Part shown: positions 32,700 to 40,709 of the stretch, piece by piece | Numbering within the stretch: the stretch's first letter is position 1 | How the letters are laid out: each line of letters opens with the position of its first letter | Source: JALYUA01 sp038253555 | Lineage (GTDB): Bacteria; Acidobacteriota; Thermoanaerobaculia; UBA5066; Gp7-AA6 | Assembly: GCA_038253555.1 (NCBI GenBank) | Contig: JBBSGZ010000016.1 | Coordinates: 1-42,448, forward strand | Length of the DNA: 42,448 nucleotides | Reading direction: 5' to 3' | Program-made: the position numbers and the translations under genes | Notes under the pieces: model-generated | Seen by the model: only the letters and a program-made list of their open reading frames with translations | What the model was told of the DNA's origin: nothing | Databases searched by the model: none

Positions 32700-33701
32700 C
32701 TACCCCAGCAGGTTCCACGCGGCAAGACGGAGCATGTCGCCGGGCCTCTTCGGAAGCTCGCGCACGACCGACGCTTCGAAGCCGGAGTGCATCGCGCAGT
32801 TCTGGCAGAGGCTGTCCTTCCGGGACTCCCAGTAGTCCCAGTCCGTCCCGTTCCAGAACTCCTCCCACTCCTCCGAGTACTTCTTTCCGATCAGGTAGCA
32901 CGGCCCCTTCCAGCCCCGAGGCGTATAGGTGACGGTGCTCCAGGGAGAGCAGTCGTACTCGCGCAGTCCCGCGGCGAACTCGAGGAACATCGGGGTCGAT
33001 GTCAGGCGGTACTTCTTGGAGATCGCGAGCACGCGCTTGAACTTGCTCTGGATCTCCGCGCGCGTCAAAAAGATGTCGCGCGTCACCGACTCGTACTGAT
33101 ATCCGGGCGAGACGAGCATTCCCTCGACCCCGAGCGATGTCAGGAGTTTGCAGAGCTCCTCGACCTCTTCGACGTCGGTCTCTTTGAAGACCGTCATGTT
33201 CGCCATCATGTGGTGGCCGAGACGGCGGCCTTCCTGAATCATCTCGATCGCCTTGTCGAACACGCCCTCGCGAGCGCAGACACGGTCGTGTGTCTCCCGC
33301 ATGCCGTCCAAGTGCACGTTGACGACGAGGCGCTTGTCCGGCGGAATCACGCCGTACACCTTCTGGTCGAGCAGCAGACCGTTGGTGCAGAGATAGATGT
33401 GCCGCTTGCGCCGGATGATCTCGGCGACGAGCTCGGGAAGCTCCGGATAGATCGTCGGCTCTCCTCCGCAGAGAGAAACGATCGGAGCGGCCGACGCGTC
33501 CACTGCCTTTAAACACTGCTCGAGCGACAACCGGTCCGCGAGCTTGCCGGTGTGCCGCTCGACGGCACAGCCGATGCACGCGAGATTGCACGTATAGAGA
33601 GGTTCCAGCATGAGGACGAAGGGAAAGCGCTTGCGGCCCTCGAGCGCGGCGCGAGCCTGGTTGGCGATCGTGCCGGCGGTCAGGTGCAGGGGAAACCTCA
33701 T
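32700..33701 (-). CDS. hpnH: Radical SAM adenosylhopane synthase HpnH
   Basis: A 333-residue radical SAM enzyme. The cluster motif is CNLACIGC (Cys38, Cys42, Cys45). SLCGGEPTIYPEL is the GGE-type SAM motif, and the C-terminal CSPWSTVTYTPRGWKGPCYL and CQNCAMHSGFEAS segments are characteristic of HpnH. It attaches the 5'-deoxyadenosyl group to diploptene to give adenosylhopane, the first step in building extended hopanoids. The ATG overlaps the shc stop (ATGA), so cyclase and HpnH are translationally coupled. Confidence 0.95.
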   Translation of the reverse strand: MRFPLHLTAGTIANQARAALEGRKRFPFVLMLEPLYTCNLACIGCAVERHTGKLADRLSLEQCLKAVDASAAPIVSLCGGEPTIYPELPELVAEIIRRKRHIYLCTNGLLLDQKVYGVIPPDKRLVVNVHLDGMRETHDRVCAREGVFDKAIEMIQEGRRLGHHMMANMTVFKETDVEEVEELCKLLTSLGVEGMLVSPGYQYESVTRDIFLTRAEIQSKFKRVLAISKKYRLTSTPMFLEFAAGLREYDCSPWSTVTYTPRGWKGPCYLIGKKYSEEWEEFWNGTDWDYWESRKDSLCQNCAMHSGFEASVVRELPKRPGDMLRLAAWNLLG

Positions 33702-35713
33702 GAAATCGTCTCCTCGAAATCGGCGGCGACAGAGGGAGAACGCCGCGCACGGGGCCGATCCCCTGTTTCGCGCCGCTCGTGCCCGCGCTTCGCACGATCA
33801 TATTGGGAAAGCGCCCAGAGCGGAAAGTACGTGGCGTAGAGGTGGTATCGCAGGTAGAAGACCCCGGGGAAGCCGGTTCCCGTCCACGACGCGTCCTTCC
33901 AGGAGCCGTCGTAAAGCTGCTGGCAGAGGAGATAGGCGACGCCGCGCTCGACGCTCTCCGACGGCCCCTCTCCCGCGGCCAGGAGCGCCATGAGCGCCCA
34001 CGCGGTTTGAGACGGCGTGCTGGGGCCTATTCCTTTGACAGACGGGTCGTCATAGGACCGCGGCAGCTCGCCCCATCCTCCGTCGGAGTTCTGGTGCCGG
34101 CGAAGCCATCCCGCCGCGCGCTGCCACCGCTCCGCGGAGAGGTCCACTCCCGCGCTCTGAAGGCCTCGGAGGGCGAGCCAGGTGCCGTAAATGTAATTGC
34201 AGCCCCACCTCCCGTACCACGTGCCGTCCGGCTCCTGCCGGCGCGTCAGAAACTCGGTGGCACGCGCGACCGCCGGGTCGGACAGGCGGCCGAGCTTCTG
34301 GAGCGCGTCGAGCGTTCGCCCGGTGATGTCTTCGCAGCTCGGATCGATCATCGCGTTGTGGTCGGCGAACGGAATGAACGTGAGGGCCTCGTTGTCGCAC
34401 CCGCGGTCGAACGCCGCCCACCCGCCGTCTGAGTTCTGCATGCCGAGCTGCCAGGAAAGCCCGCGCCCGACCGCGGCGCGGCGGCGCTCTTCCGCGCGAC
34501 CGTCGGGGAAGCGGATCCCCGCGAGTGCCGCGAGAACCTCGGCCGTGTCGTCGGCATCCGGGTAGAACTCGTTCTCGAATTCGAAAAACCAGCCGCCGGG
34601 GGAGACGCCGGGGGCGCGGTACTGCCAGTCTCCGACGCTGCGCACCTCCCGGTCGATGAGCCACGCCGCGCCTCGCAGGAGGTCCGGGTCATCCTCGGAG
34701 AGGCCCGACTCCCGCAGCGCGAGCAGGGCGAGCGCCGTGTCCCAGACAGGAGAGAAGCAGGGCTGGATGCGGAGCGTGTCGTCCTCCTCGATTTCGAGCC
34801 GTTCGAGCTCCTCGATCTGCGACAGGAGCCTCGGGTCGTCGAGGGGATAGCCGAGGCAGCGCATCGCCAGGATGGTGTTCACGATCGGAGGAAAGATCGC
34901 TCCCAGCCCTCCGCTCTTCTCGAGACGCGAGAGAATCCACGCCTCGGCCGCTCGCAGCGCCCGCCCGCGAAAGGGCTTCCAGGGCGACCGCTCCGCGAGT
35001 TTCAGCCCCCGGTCTACGAGGACGAAGAACCTGCGCCACAGACGTTCCCGGGCCGGCGCGCGCCTGCGCGGCCCCTCCGCCGGGGGCGTTTCGAGCCGGA
35101 GCTCCTCGATGGAAGCGGAGGCAGGGACGGGGCACCGGGGCTTGAAGGCCCAGAGGATCGACAGCGGCACGACGATGGCGCGCGACCAGGACGACATGCG
35201 ATAGAGGTTGAACGGAAGCCAGTTGGGCAGAAGAACGAGCTCCGGGGGAACCGCCGGGCAGTCCGACCAGTCCGACTGTCCGAACACGGAAAGATAAATC
35301 CGCGTGAAGGAGTTGCAGGCGGCGATTCCTCCGAGTCCTCGGATCACGCCTCGGGCGCGCGCCATGTGCGGGGCGTCGGGCGGATCTCCCGCGAGCTTCA
35401 GCGCGAAGTACGCCTTGACCGAGGCGCTGACTTCCGCCGGACCTCCCGGGTAATTCACCCATCCGCCTGCGGGAAGCTGCTGACGCCGAAGGTATTCCGC
35501 CGCCTTCTCGAACCGCGGGTCGGTGGCCCGTCCCAGGAAAAAAAGCGTCAGCAGGTATTCGGATTCGAGAATCGTGTCGCCTTCGAGCTCCCCGCACCAG
35601 TGGCCGTCCGGGGCCTGGATCGAAAGAAGGTACCGCCGCGCCGCATCCATCGCGGATGTGACGCGGGTAGAAAGCGCCTCGTGCGCGTCCGCTCGCATCG
35701 AATCGCTTCTCAT
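33698..35713 (-). CDS. shc: Squalene-hopene cyclase
   Basis: A 671-residue terpene cyclase. The catalytic DADDTA motif (386-391) matches the DxDDTA of hopene cyclases, with Asp388-Asp389 in the acid position. QW repeats are visible throughout (APDGHWCGELEG, QNSDGGWAAFDRG, QEPDGTWYGRWGCNYIYGTW, NSDGGWGELPRSYDD, YDGSWKDASWTGTGFPGVFY). It converts squalene to hopene/diplopterol at the membrane. The ATG at 35713 was chosen; a second ATG at 35698 is equally possible. First gene of the operon shc-hpnH-hpnA-hpnG-squalene synthase, preceded by a TATACT-like box. Confidence 0.96.
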   Translation of the reverse strand: MRSDSMRADAHEALSTRVTSAMDAARRYLLSIQAPDGHWCGELEGDTILESEYLLTLFFLGRATDPRFEKAAEYLRRQQLPAGGWVNYPGGPAEVSASVKAYFALKLAGDPPDAPHMARARGVIRGLGGIAACNSFTRIYLSVFGQSDWSDCPAVPPELVLLPNWLPFNLYRMSSWSRAIVVPLSILWAFKPRCPVPASASIEELRLETPPAEGPRRRAPARERLWRRFFVLVDRGLKLAERSPWKPFRGRALRAAEAWILSRLEKSGGLGAIFPPIVNTILAMRCLGYPLDDPRLLSQIEELERLEIEEDDTLRIQPCFSPVWDTALALLALRESGLSEDDPDLLRGAAWLIDREVRSVGDWQYRAPGVSPGGWFFEFENEFYPDADDTAEVLAALAGIRFPDGRAEERRRAAVGRGLSWQLGMQNSDGGWAAFDRGCDNEALTFIPFADHNAMIDPSCEDITGRTLDALQKLGRLSDPAVARATEFLTRRQEPDGTWYGRWGCNYIYGTWLALRGLQSAGVDLSAERWQRAAGWLRRHQNSDGGWGELPRSYDDPSVKGIGPSTPSQTAWALMALLAAGEGPSESVERGVAYLLCQQLYDGSWKDASWTGTGFPGVFYLRYHLYATYFPLWALSQYDRAKRGHERRETGDRPRARRSPSVAADFEETIS

Positions 35714-35808
35714 GGCCTTCGCTCGATCCGGGAACCGCCCTGAGACGCCCCTCGACCGATCGACTTTCCCTCCCGCCCCTCGAAAAGAATCATCCACAAA
35801 CCTTCGAA

Positions 35809-35814
35809 AGTATA
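35809..35814 (-). promoter_or_regulatory. -10-like box for the shc operon
   Basis: On the minus strand TATACT lies about 95 nt upstream of the shc start in a locally AT-richer stretch. No clear -35 element is visible, so this is a weak call. Confidence 0.25.
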
Positions 35815-35881
35815 CGTTCGCAGAGCACGGGGAGATTCGGTGTCCGGAGGCGTACAAGAAGCGCCTTCACCTCCCATTTCT

Positions 35882-36898
35882 CTAGACGGGACGGCGTGGG
35901 GACGTCCGGGCGCGGGGCGCGGGCCGGGCGGCGCGAGGCGTGTCGCGCGACGCGAACACGGCCCCCAGGAGACCCGCATCGTCTCCCAACCGCGAGAGAA
36001 CGATCCGGGGCCTTCCGAGCTCGGTCGAGAAGGCGTGCTCCAGGGCCGACGCTCTGACGAGCGCGAGATAGGAAGTCTCGAGTGCCGACGAAACCCCCCC
36101 GCCCAGGACGAAAAGCTCGGGCGCCAGCACGTCGAAAAGGTTGGCGATCGCGAGCCCCACGTACCACGCCGAGTTCTCGACCGCCGCAACCGCGGGCCCG
36201 TCCTTCGCCGCAAAGGCCTCTGCCAGGTCGCTGCTGTGGAGCCTCTCTCCGTCTCCCTTCACGTGCCGGGCAAGCTTCGACTTCTTTCCGCGTCGCACAG
36301 CTTTCCGAACATGCCGGGCGATGCCGGTTTTCGACGCCTCCCACTCGAGAGTCCCGCGCGGCTTTCCCGGCCGGACCCGGCGGGCGTCTAAGATCATGTG
36401 CCCGATCTCCCCCGCGTTGCGGTTCACTCCGTGGACGACCTTCCCGTCCCAGAGCACGCAGCCGCCCACGCCGGTCCCGATCCAGAGTCCCACGACCCGC
36501 GCTTTCCCCCTCGCCGCCCCGGCGATCCACTCTCCGTAAACCGCCATGTGAACGTCGTTGTCGAGAACGAGGGGGGCGCGGAACTCGCGCGAGAGCCACG
36601 GCCCGACCGCCAGTTTCTTCACCGCGATGTTGGGGGTGCGGAGGATGAGACCGCGCGCCGGATCGAGCGGACCGGGTGAGCCCATTCCGATCGCCGTGAG
36701 GCGCGCCGGAGAGATCCCCGCCTCTCGAAGAGCGGAGGAGGCAGTCTCGCGCAGGGCGTTCAAAAGCGCATCGCCGCCCCCGGAAAAGGGGGTCGCGGTT
36801 TTGGCGCGCGAGAGGATTTTCCCCGCCCCGGTCACGACGCCGGCGAGGATCTTGCTGCCACCGAGATCGATTCCGAGAAAGAGGTCGCGGGCGCTCAT
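35882..36898 (-). CDS. ROK-family protein (sugar kinase-like)
   Basis: A 338-residue ASKHA-fold protein. The phosphate-1 loop is FLGIDLGGSKILAGV, the catalytic Asp is in PLVLDNDVHMAVYGEW, and the phosphate-2/adenosine region is WIGTGVGGCVLWDGK and LFVLGGGVSSALE. NRNAGEIGHMILD is the ROK glycine-histidine signature. The usual CxCGxxGC zinc motif is absent; RPGKPRGTLEWEAS sits in its place, which makes it atypical. It probably phosphorylates a hexose such as glucose. Its ATG overlaps the stop of the formamidase gene upstream, so the two are co-expressed. The start has no long leader. Confidence 0.78.
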   Translation of the reverse strand: MSARDLFLGIDLGGSKILAGVVTGAGKILSRAKTATPFSGGGDALLNALRETASSALREAGISPARLTAIGMGSPGPLDPARGLILRTPNIAVKKLAVGPWLSREFRAPLVLDNDVHMAVYGEWIAGAARGKARVVGLWIGTGVGGCVLWDGKVVHGVNRNAGEIGHMILDARRVRPGKPRGTLEWEASKTGIARHVRKAVRRGKKSKLARHVKGDGERLHSSDLAEAFAAKDGPAVAAVENSAWYVGLAIANLFDVLAPELFVLGGGVSSALETSYLALVRASALEHAFSTELGRPRIVLSRLGDDAGLLGAVFASRDTPRAARPAPRARTSPRRPV

Positions 36899-37944
36899 CG
36901 CGGCGCGGCCGCGCCGGCGGGAGCCGCCACGGGGAGCCGGATCTTCGGTATGCGCACGAGCACCGTGTACTGGGGGTCTACCATCTGCGTGATCGGGGCG
37001 CGTGCGTTCTGTGAGACGAATTCGTACGCATCCATCTCCGCCAGACCCGTCTTCTCCCGGACCCACGCTATCATGTCCTTGAACGCCACGGGGGCGGCGT
37101 CCTCGCGAGGACGGCCCGCGCCGACGGACATCATCCACTCGGCGTTCTCGATGCGCGGCCACGGGGTCTCGCGACTTTTGATGAGATCCACGGTCAGCGC
37201 CACGTTCATGGCGCCTTCTACGGCCGTCCCGATGATCTCGCCGTCGCCCATCGCGTAGTGCCCGTCACCGAAGGAGAAGAGCGCGCCGGGAACCCGGACC
37301 CCCAGATAGACCGTGTTGCCGGCCCGCACTTCGGGACAATCCATGTTGCCGCCGAAGTTGTCCGGCACGACCGTCGAGCGGACCTCCCCGCCCGACGGAG
37401 CGACGCCGAGGCAGCCGAGAAACGGCGCGAGCGGAACTTCCCAGGCGAGCTTCCCGTCGCGCGAACGCGTCCTGGCCATTCCCCGGACGCGGTCGACCTC
37501 GTAGAACCAGACCGTCTCGGGCAGTTCCCCCCCGAGAACGGCAGTGCGGTCGGTTCCGTTCAACGCGCCAAAGCCCGGGAAAAACGAGGAGATTCCGACG
37601 TTCCGGGCGGGCTCGAGCTTCTCGATCCGGATCGCGAGCGTGTCCCCGGGCTCCGCGCCTTCCACGAAGAAAGGGCCCGTCTGCGGATTGTCGTGCCCGG
37701 GAGGGATCACCTTCGTCGGCAGCTGGTCCGGCCGCGTCACGGCGCCGTCGTAACAGTCCTCGGACCAGCTGACGAGCCGGGTGCCGGGCTTGATCCGCCG
37801 GATCGGAGCCGAGCCGCCGAACGTGTAGCGCAGCTCCCCGTGCGCCGGTCGATATTCGACGACGGGGCGCTCCGGCGACGCCGGAGTCGCGGACTCGGGA
37901 GCCGCAAAAGCGAAAATGGTGAGCGCCATCCGAAAAAGGTCCAT
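36895..37944 (-). CDS. Exported acetamidase/formamidase-family protein
   Basis: A 349-residue protein with a signal peptide (MALTIFAFAAPES). The mature part matches the acetamidase/formamidase family: FFVEGAEPGDTLAIRIEKLEP, LGCLGVAPSGGEVRST, PDNFGGNMDCPEVRAGNTVY, and FSFGDGHYAMGDGEIIGTAVE, which holds the probable metal/amide-site acidic residues. It would hydrolyse short amides or a related substrate in the periplasm. A TACACT -10 box (37966-37971, minus strand) and a gggagg site precede the start. It is followed with a 4-nt overlap by the ROK gene, an unexplained pairing. Confidence 0.82.
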   Translation of the reverse strand: MDLFRMALTIFAFAAPESATPASPERPVVEYRPAHGELRYTFGGSAPIRRIKPGTRLVSWSEDCYDGAVTRPDQLPTKVIPPGHDNPQTGPFFVEGAEPGDTLAIRIEKLEPARNVGISSFFPGFGALNGTDRTAVLGGELPETVWFYEVDRVRGMARTRSRDGKLAWEVPLAPFLGCLGVAPSGGEVRSTVVPDNFGGNMDCPEVRAGNTVYLGVRVPGALFSFGDGHYAMGDGEIIGTAVEGAMNVALTVDLIKSRETPWPRIENAEWMMSVGAGRPREDAAPVAFKDMIAWVREKTGLAEMDAYEFVSQNARAPITQMVDPQYTVLVRIPKIRLPVAAPAGAAAPR

Positions 37945-37965
37945 GCCACCTCCCTGCAGCGCGAC

Positions 37966-37971
37966 AGTGTA
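37966..37971 (-). promoter_or_regulatory. -10 box candidate for the formamidase-ROK operon
   Basis: TACACT on the minus strand sits 21 nt before the ATG at 37944, with gggagg between. The spacing suits a short conventional leader. Confidence 0.35.
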
Positions 37972-38033
37972 CGCGGATCGCGCCCGACCGCCCGAAAGCC
38001 CTATAGGATCCCGCGGGCAGAACGGGGTTTTTC

Positions 38034-38561
38034 ATGACCAGATCTCAAGGGCGCGCGGAGGGAAAAAAGCGACGCGGCATCTCGCGCGGGTTTCTCGCCG
38101 TCATCATCTTCAAGATCGTGAAGGGGGTCGCCTTCATCGTGCTCGGGATCGCGGCCTTGAAGCTCTCCCGCTCGGGTGAGATGCCGTCCGCGGTCGAAAT
38201 CGCCAAATTCCTGAGCGTCTCGAGAGAGAACGAGCTCGTGCAGAGGCTGGCGGACCTGATTCAGGGCGTCACGCCGGGCCAGGCCACCGCGGCGGGGATC
38301 GCCTCGCTCGTCGTCGCCCTCGTTTTCCTTCTCGAGGGAGTCCTGCTCGCGGTTCGCGTCTGGTGGTCCACCTATCTCACGATCACTCTGACGGCGATGG
38401 GGATCCCGCTGGAGCTCTACGAGATCTTTCACCGCCCCGACTCGGTTCGCCGCTACGTGCTGCTCGCCGTCAACATCGGGATCCTGATTTTTCTCTGGAC
38501 CCGACGAAACGAGTTCCGCGAGAAAAAGGGCGCGTCGGAGAAAAACACCGCCCGCGGGTAG
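38034..38561 (+). CDS. DUF2127 membrane protein
   Basis: A 175-residue protein with a basic N-terminus (KKRRGISRG) and about four hydrophobic segments: FLAVIIFKIVKGVAFIVLG, then AGIASLVVALVFLLEG, WWSTYLTITLTAMGIPLELY and YVLLAVNIGILIFLW. This layout and the LELYEIFHR segment match the DUF2127 family of uncharacterised inner-membrane proteins. It converges on the deiodinase-like gene, only 3 nt away. No function is known. Confidence 0.8.
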   Translation: MTRSQGRAEGKKRRGISRGFLAVIIFKIVKGVAFIVLGIAALKLSRSGEMPSAVEIAKFLSVSRENELVQRLADLIQGVTPGQATAAGIASLVVALVFLLEGVLLAVRVWWSTYLTITLTAMGIPLELYEIFHRPDSVRRYVLLAVNIGILIFLWTRRNEFREKKGASEKNTARG

Positions 38562-38564
38562 TCG

Positions 38565-39209
38565 TCAGCGGAACCGCTCGGCCAGCCATGCTTCGACCTC
38601 TTCCGGGTGGTAGCCGAATGGACCGGGCTTTCCCTTGTAGACGATCTTCCCGCTCTCGTCCACGATGTAGAAGCGCTCGGGCCAGCCCGCATACGCGGAG
38701 TTGGCCGGGTTCTCCATCGGATCGACGGCGAGCGGGACGTCATACCGGAAGCGCCGCGCGAAGTCGTTTGCGATCGCGAGCCGTTGCGCGAGCGTCTTCG
38801 GCTGGGCGTAGCAGACCTGCTCCTTTTCGTTGGAGCTCAACTGCCACTCATCCTCCGGATGCGCTTCCCGGATGTAGATAGTCAGAAATTCGGCCCGTCC
38901 GGCGTACCGATGCGCCAGGTTCCGCACCCGCTCGACCGAGCGGCGAAACGGAGGTCACGTGTAGCTGCCGAAGACGAGCACCAGCGGATGTGGCCCGATC
39001 TTTTCGGAGATCCGCACAGGTGTCGCGCCATCGAGCGCGATCAGCGAAACGTCCGGAGCCGCGTCTCCCACCTTCAGCCGGCCCTGCTCCCTTTTGTCGT
39101 AGCGGAGCATCCCGATCACGTTGCGAGGTCCCACGACCGCCACGGCCGCCGCGCCTGCGGCCGCCACGACGAGCCCGGAGACAATCACCGCCTCCTTCCA
39201 GGTGCGCAT
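38565..39209 (-). CDS. Deiodinase-like selenoprotein with in-frame TGA (Sec85)
   Basis: A 214-residue thioredoxin-fold protein read through an in-frame TGA at 38955-38957. The N-terminus is a membrane anchor (about 8-26) followed by GRLKVGDAAPDVSLIALDG, typical of redoxins. The key region is LVLVFGSYT-U-PPFRRS, then AEFLTIYIREAHPEDEW. These are the hallmarks of the iodothyronine deiodinase-like family, in which the catalytic residue after the Ser-x-Thr is Sec or Cys. The two halves are in the same frame and only the TGA separates them. A hairpin of the bacterial SECIS type follows immediately. So this is probably a true selenoprotein, normally miscalled as two fragments. Bacterial members act as peroxiredoxin-like or dehalogenase-like enzymes; the substrate is unknown. 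A TAAGCT box 6 nt before the ATG suggests leaderless expression. Confidence 0.85.
38928..38957 (-). promoter_or_regulatory. Candidate bacterial SECIS element
   Basis: Immediately 3' of the TGA (38957-38955) the minus strand reads 11 nt, then CCGCTC, loop GGTC, then GAGCGG: a perfect 6-bp stem with the loop G 18 nt after the TGA. Bacterial SECIS elements have an apical loop roughly 16-37 nt from the UGA with a G in the first two loop positions, which this meets. CCG and CGG further out can extend the helix. Confidence 0.7.
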
Positions 39210-39221
39210 GGACCCAGCTTA
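39207..39221 (-). promoter_or_regulatory. Candidate leaderless promoter of the selenoprotein gene
   Basis: On the minus strand TAAGCT (39221-39216) is followed by 6 nt and the ATG (39209-39207), with no Shine-Dalgarno sequence. It has the same geometry as the boxes at 7088 and 40015. Confidence 0.4.
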
Positions 39222-39388
39222 CAGGGCGGGGGACCCGGCCAGAATCAGCACCCGGACTTGCGGCACGCCGGACCACCCTTCCCCGCCTGGCTTTCTGCGG
39301 CGCGGACCGATCGCATGAAGCTCGCGTGGATCAGAAGCGGTCGGGCTCGCGCTCGTTTCGTGGTCGCCGACTCGTCGGACACATGGGG

Positions 39389-39979
39389 CTATTGTCCCGG
39401 CCGGCCACCGCGGCGGCCGCCCCGGCGGTGCCGGGCCTTTCTCAAACGAAGCCCGGGAAGATGGTGCTCCTGCCACTTCTGAGGGCCCTTTTTCCCGCCG
39501 TCCGCCTCGTACGGGACCACCGAAATGGAACCATCTATCTCCTGGATCACCGTACGGCACGAAGAAGCGTCTTCGAAGCCATGCTCCCGGATCGCGGCCT
39601 CCAGTTCCGCGGGTCGTATGCCTTCGCGCTGCAGGTGACTCGCGATGATCTGGCCGTTGCGGACGAGCAGCGCGGGCTGACCTTCGATCGCCGATCCGAA
39701 TCGTTCGTTTTTCAGCACGAGTCGGGTCAGAACCAGGTTGACCGCGATGAGCGTGACCGCCGCTACCAGCCCTCCGGCGAGCGAGGTGTCGGACCCCACC
39801 ATGGCGTTCTGCACCGCGTTGGAAACCAGCAGCACGAGGACGAAATCGACGATCGAAAGCTGCCCGACGTGCCGTTTTCCCGCGATCCTCAGGGCCGCGA
39901 GGATCGCGATGTATACGACGAAGCTGCGCAGAATCGTGTTGATGAGCGTGGAAATGTGCAGTCCGCCGAAGTCGAACAT
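39389..39979 (-). CDS. DUF421 (YetF/YcaP-like) membrane protein
   Basis: A 196-residue protein. Three N-terminal hydrophobic segments include SFVVYIAILAALRIAGKRHV, DFVLVLLVSNAVQNAMVG and LVAAVTLIAVNLVLTRLVL. The soluble DUF421 domain follows, with LVRNGQIIASHLQREGI and a C-terminal VIQEIDGSISVVP strand. The RIAGKRHVGQLSIVDFV stretch is the family signature. The C-terminal 30 residues are basic and repetitive. An excellent ggagga site precedes the ATG. It is transcribed away from the response-regulator gene. Function is unknown. Confidence 0.88.
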   Translation of the reverse strand: MFDFGGLHISTLINTILRSFVVYIAILAALRIAGKRHVGQLSIVDFVLVLLVSNAVQNAMVGSDTSLAGGLVAAVTLIAVNLVLTRLVLKNERFGSAIEGQPALLVRNGQIIASHLQREGIRPAELEAAIREHGFEDASSCRTVIQEIDGSISVVPYEADGGKKGPQKWQEHHLPGLRLRKARHRRGGRRGGRPGQ

Positions 39980-40014
39980 GGGTCCTCCATCGAAAGGCTT
40001 TCGTGCCTCCGCAC

Positions 40015-40047
40015 TAGAATTCGTTCATGAAGCGTACCGCCCCGTGA
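40015..40047 (+). promoter_or_regulatory. Leaderless mini-ORF overlapping the response-regulator start
   Basis: TAGAAT (40015-40020) is followed by 6 nt and an ATG (40027) opening MKRTAP, whose TGA (40045-40047) overlaps the GTG start (40044) of the response regulator. The regulator itself has no Shine-Dalgarno sequence. Translation of a leaderless six-codon leader could deliver ribosomes to the GTG by re-initiation. Confidence 0.35.
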
Positions 40048-40709
40048 GGGCGCTGGTGCTGGAGGACGATGTCAGGCTGCGCTCTCTCGTCGTCCGGACC
40101 CTGACCCGGGCGGGCCTGGCGTGCGACGAAGCCTCGCGGATCGAGGAGGCGGACGAGCTTCTCTCCATCCACGAATACGACCTGCTCGTGCTCGACCGCA
40201 GGCTGCCCGACGGCGACGGTCTCTCGGTGTGCCGCGCCGCCCGCTCCAGCGGATTCTCCCGTTCGATCCTGATGCTCACCGCGCGAGACGACGCCGAGTC
40301 GACCGTCGAGGGACTGTCCGACGGGGCCGACGACTATCTCGGAAAGCCTTTCGACCTCGAAGTCCTGGCGGCGCGCGCCCGGGCGCTGCTGCGGCGCAAC
40401 ACCGAGCGGCCCTCCGTCGAGCTGTCCCTGGGAAACCTCCACCTTCAACCGGGCCGCCGCACCGCGGACCGGGAAGGAAAGCCGCTCTCGCTGACCGCGC
40501 GCGAATTCACGATCCTCGAGAGCCTCATGCGCCGCCCGGGCGGCATCCTGTCCCGGGAGGAGATCCTGGAGCAGGCGTGGGGCGAACGCGAGGAACCGAT
40601 GAGCAATACGATCGACGTCCTGATCGGACGCCTTCGAAAGAAGATCGACGCGCCCGGCAAGCCGTCGCGGATCGAAACCGTGCGCGGGATGGGATACCGT
40701 TTGCGGTGA
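40044..40709 (+). CDS. OmpR/PhoB-family response regulator
   Basis: A 221-residue protein. Receiver domain: acidic residues in VLEDD, phospho-acceptor Asp51 in LLVLDRRLP, Thr in LMLTARDD, Lys101 in YLGKPFDLE. The C-terminal winged helix (about 128-221) has LSLTAREFTILESLMRRPG, SREEILEQAWG, the recognition helix SNTIDVLIGRLRKKID and the closing VRGMGYRLR. It should bind DNA when phosphorylated by the kinase encoded directly downstream, which overlaps by 4 nt. GTG start; the longer upstream frame lacks family similarity. Confidence 0.95.
   Translation: MRALVLEDDVRLRSLVVRTLTRAGLACDEASRIEEADELLSIHEYDLLVLDRRLPDGDGLSVCRAARSSGFSRSILMLTARDDAESTVEGLSDGADDYLGKPFDLEVLAARARALLRRNTERPSVELSLGNLHLQPGRRTADREGKPLSLTAREFTILESLMRRPGGILSREEILEQAWGEREEPMSNTIDVLIGRLRKKIDAPGKPSRIETVRGMGYRLR

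Noticed and set aside
38955..38957. The TGA in the deiodinase-like gene as an ordinary nonsense mutation (pseudogene)
   Set aside because: It lies precisely at the catalytic Cys/Sec column, both halves are in the same frame with intact family sequence, and a SECIS-like hairpin follows. Decay would not produce all three.
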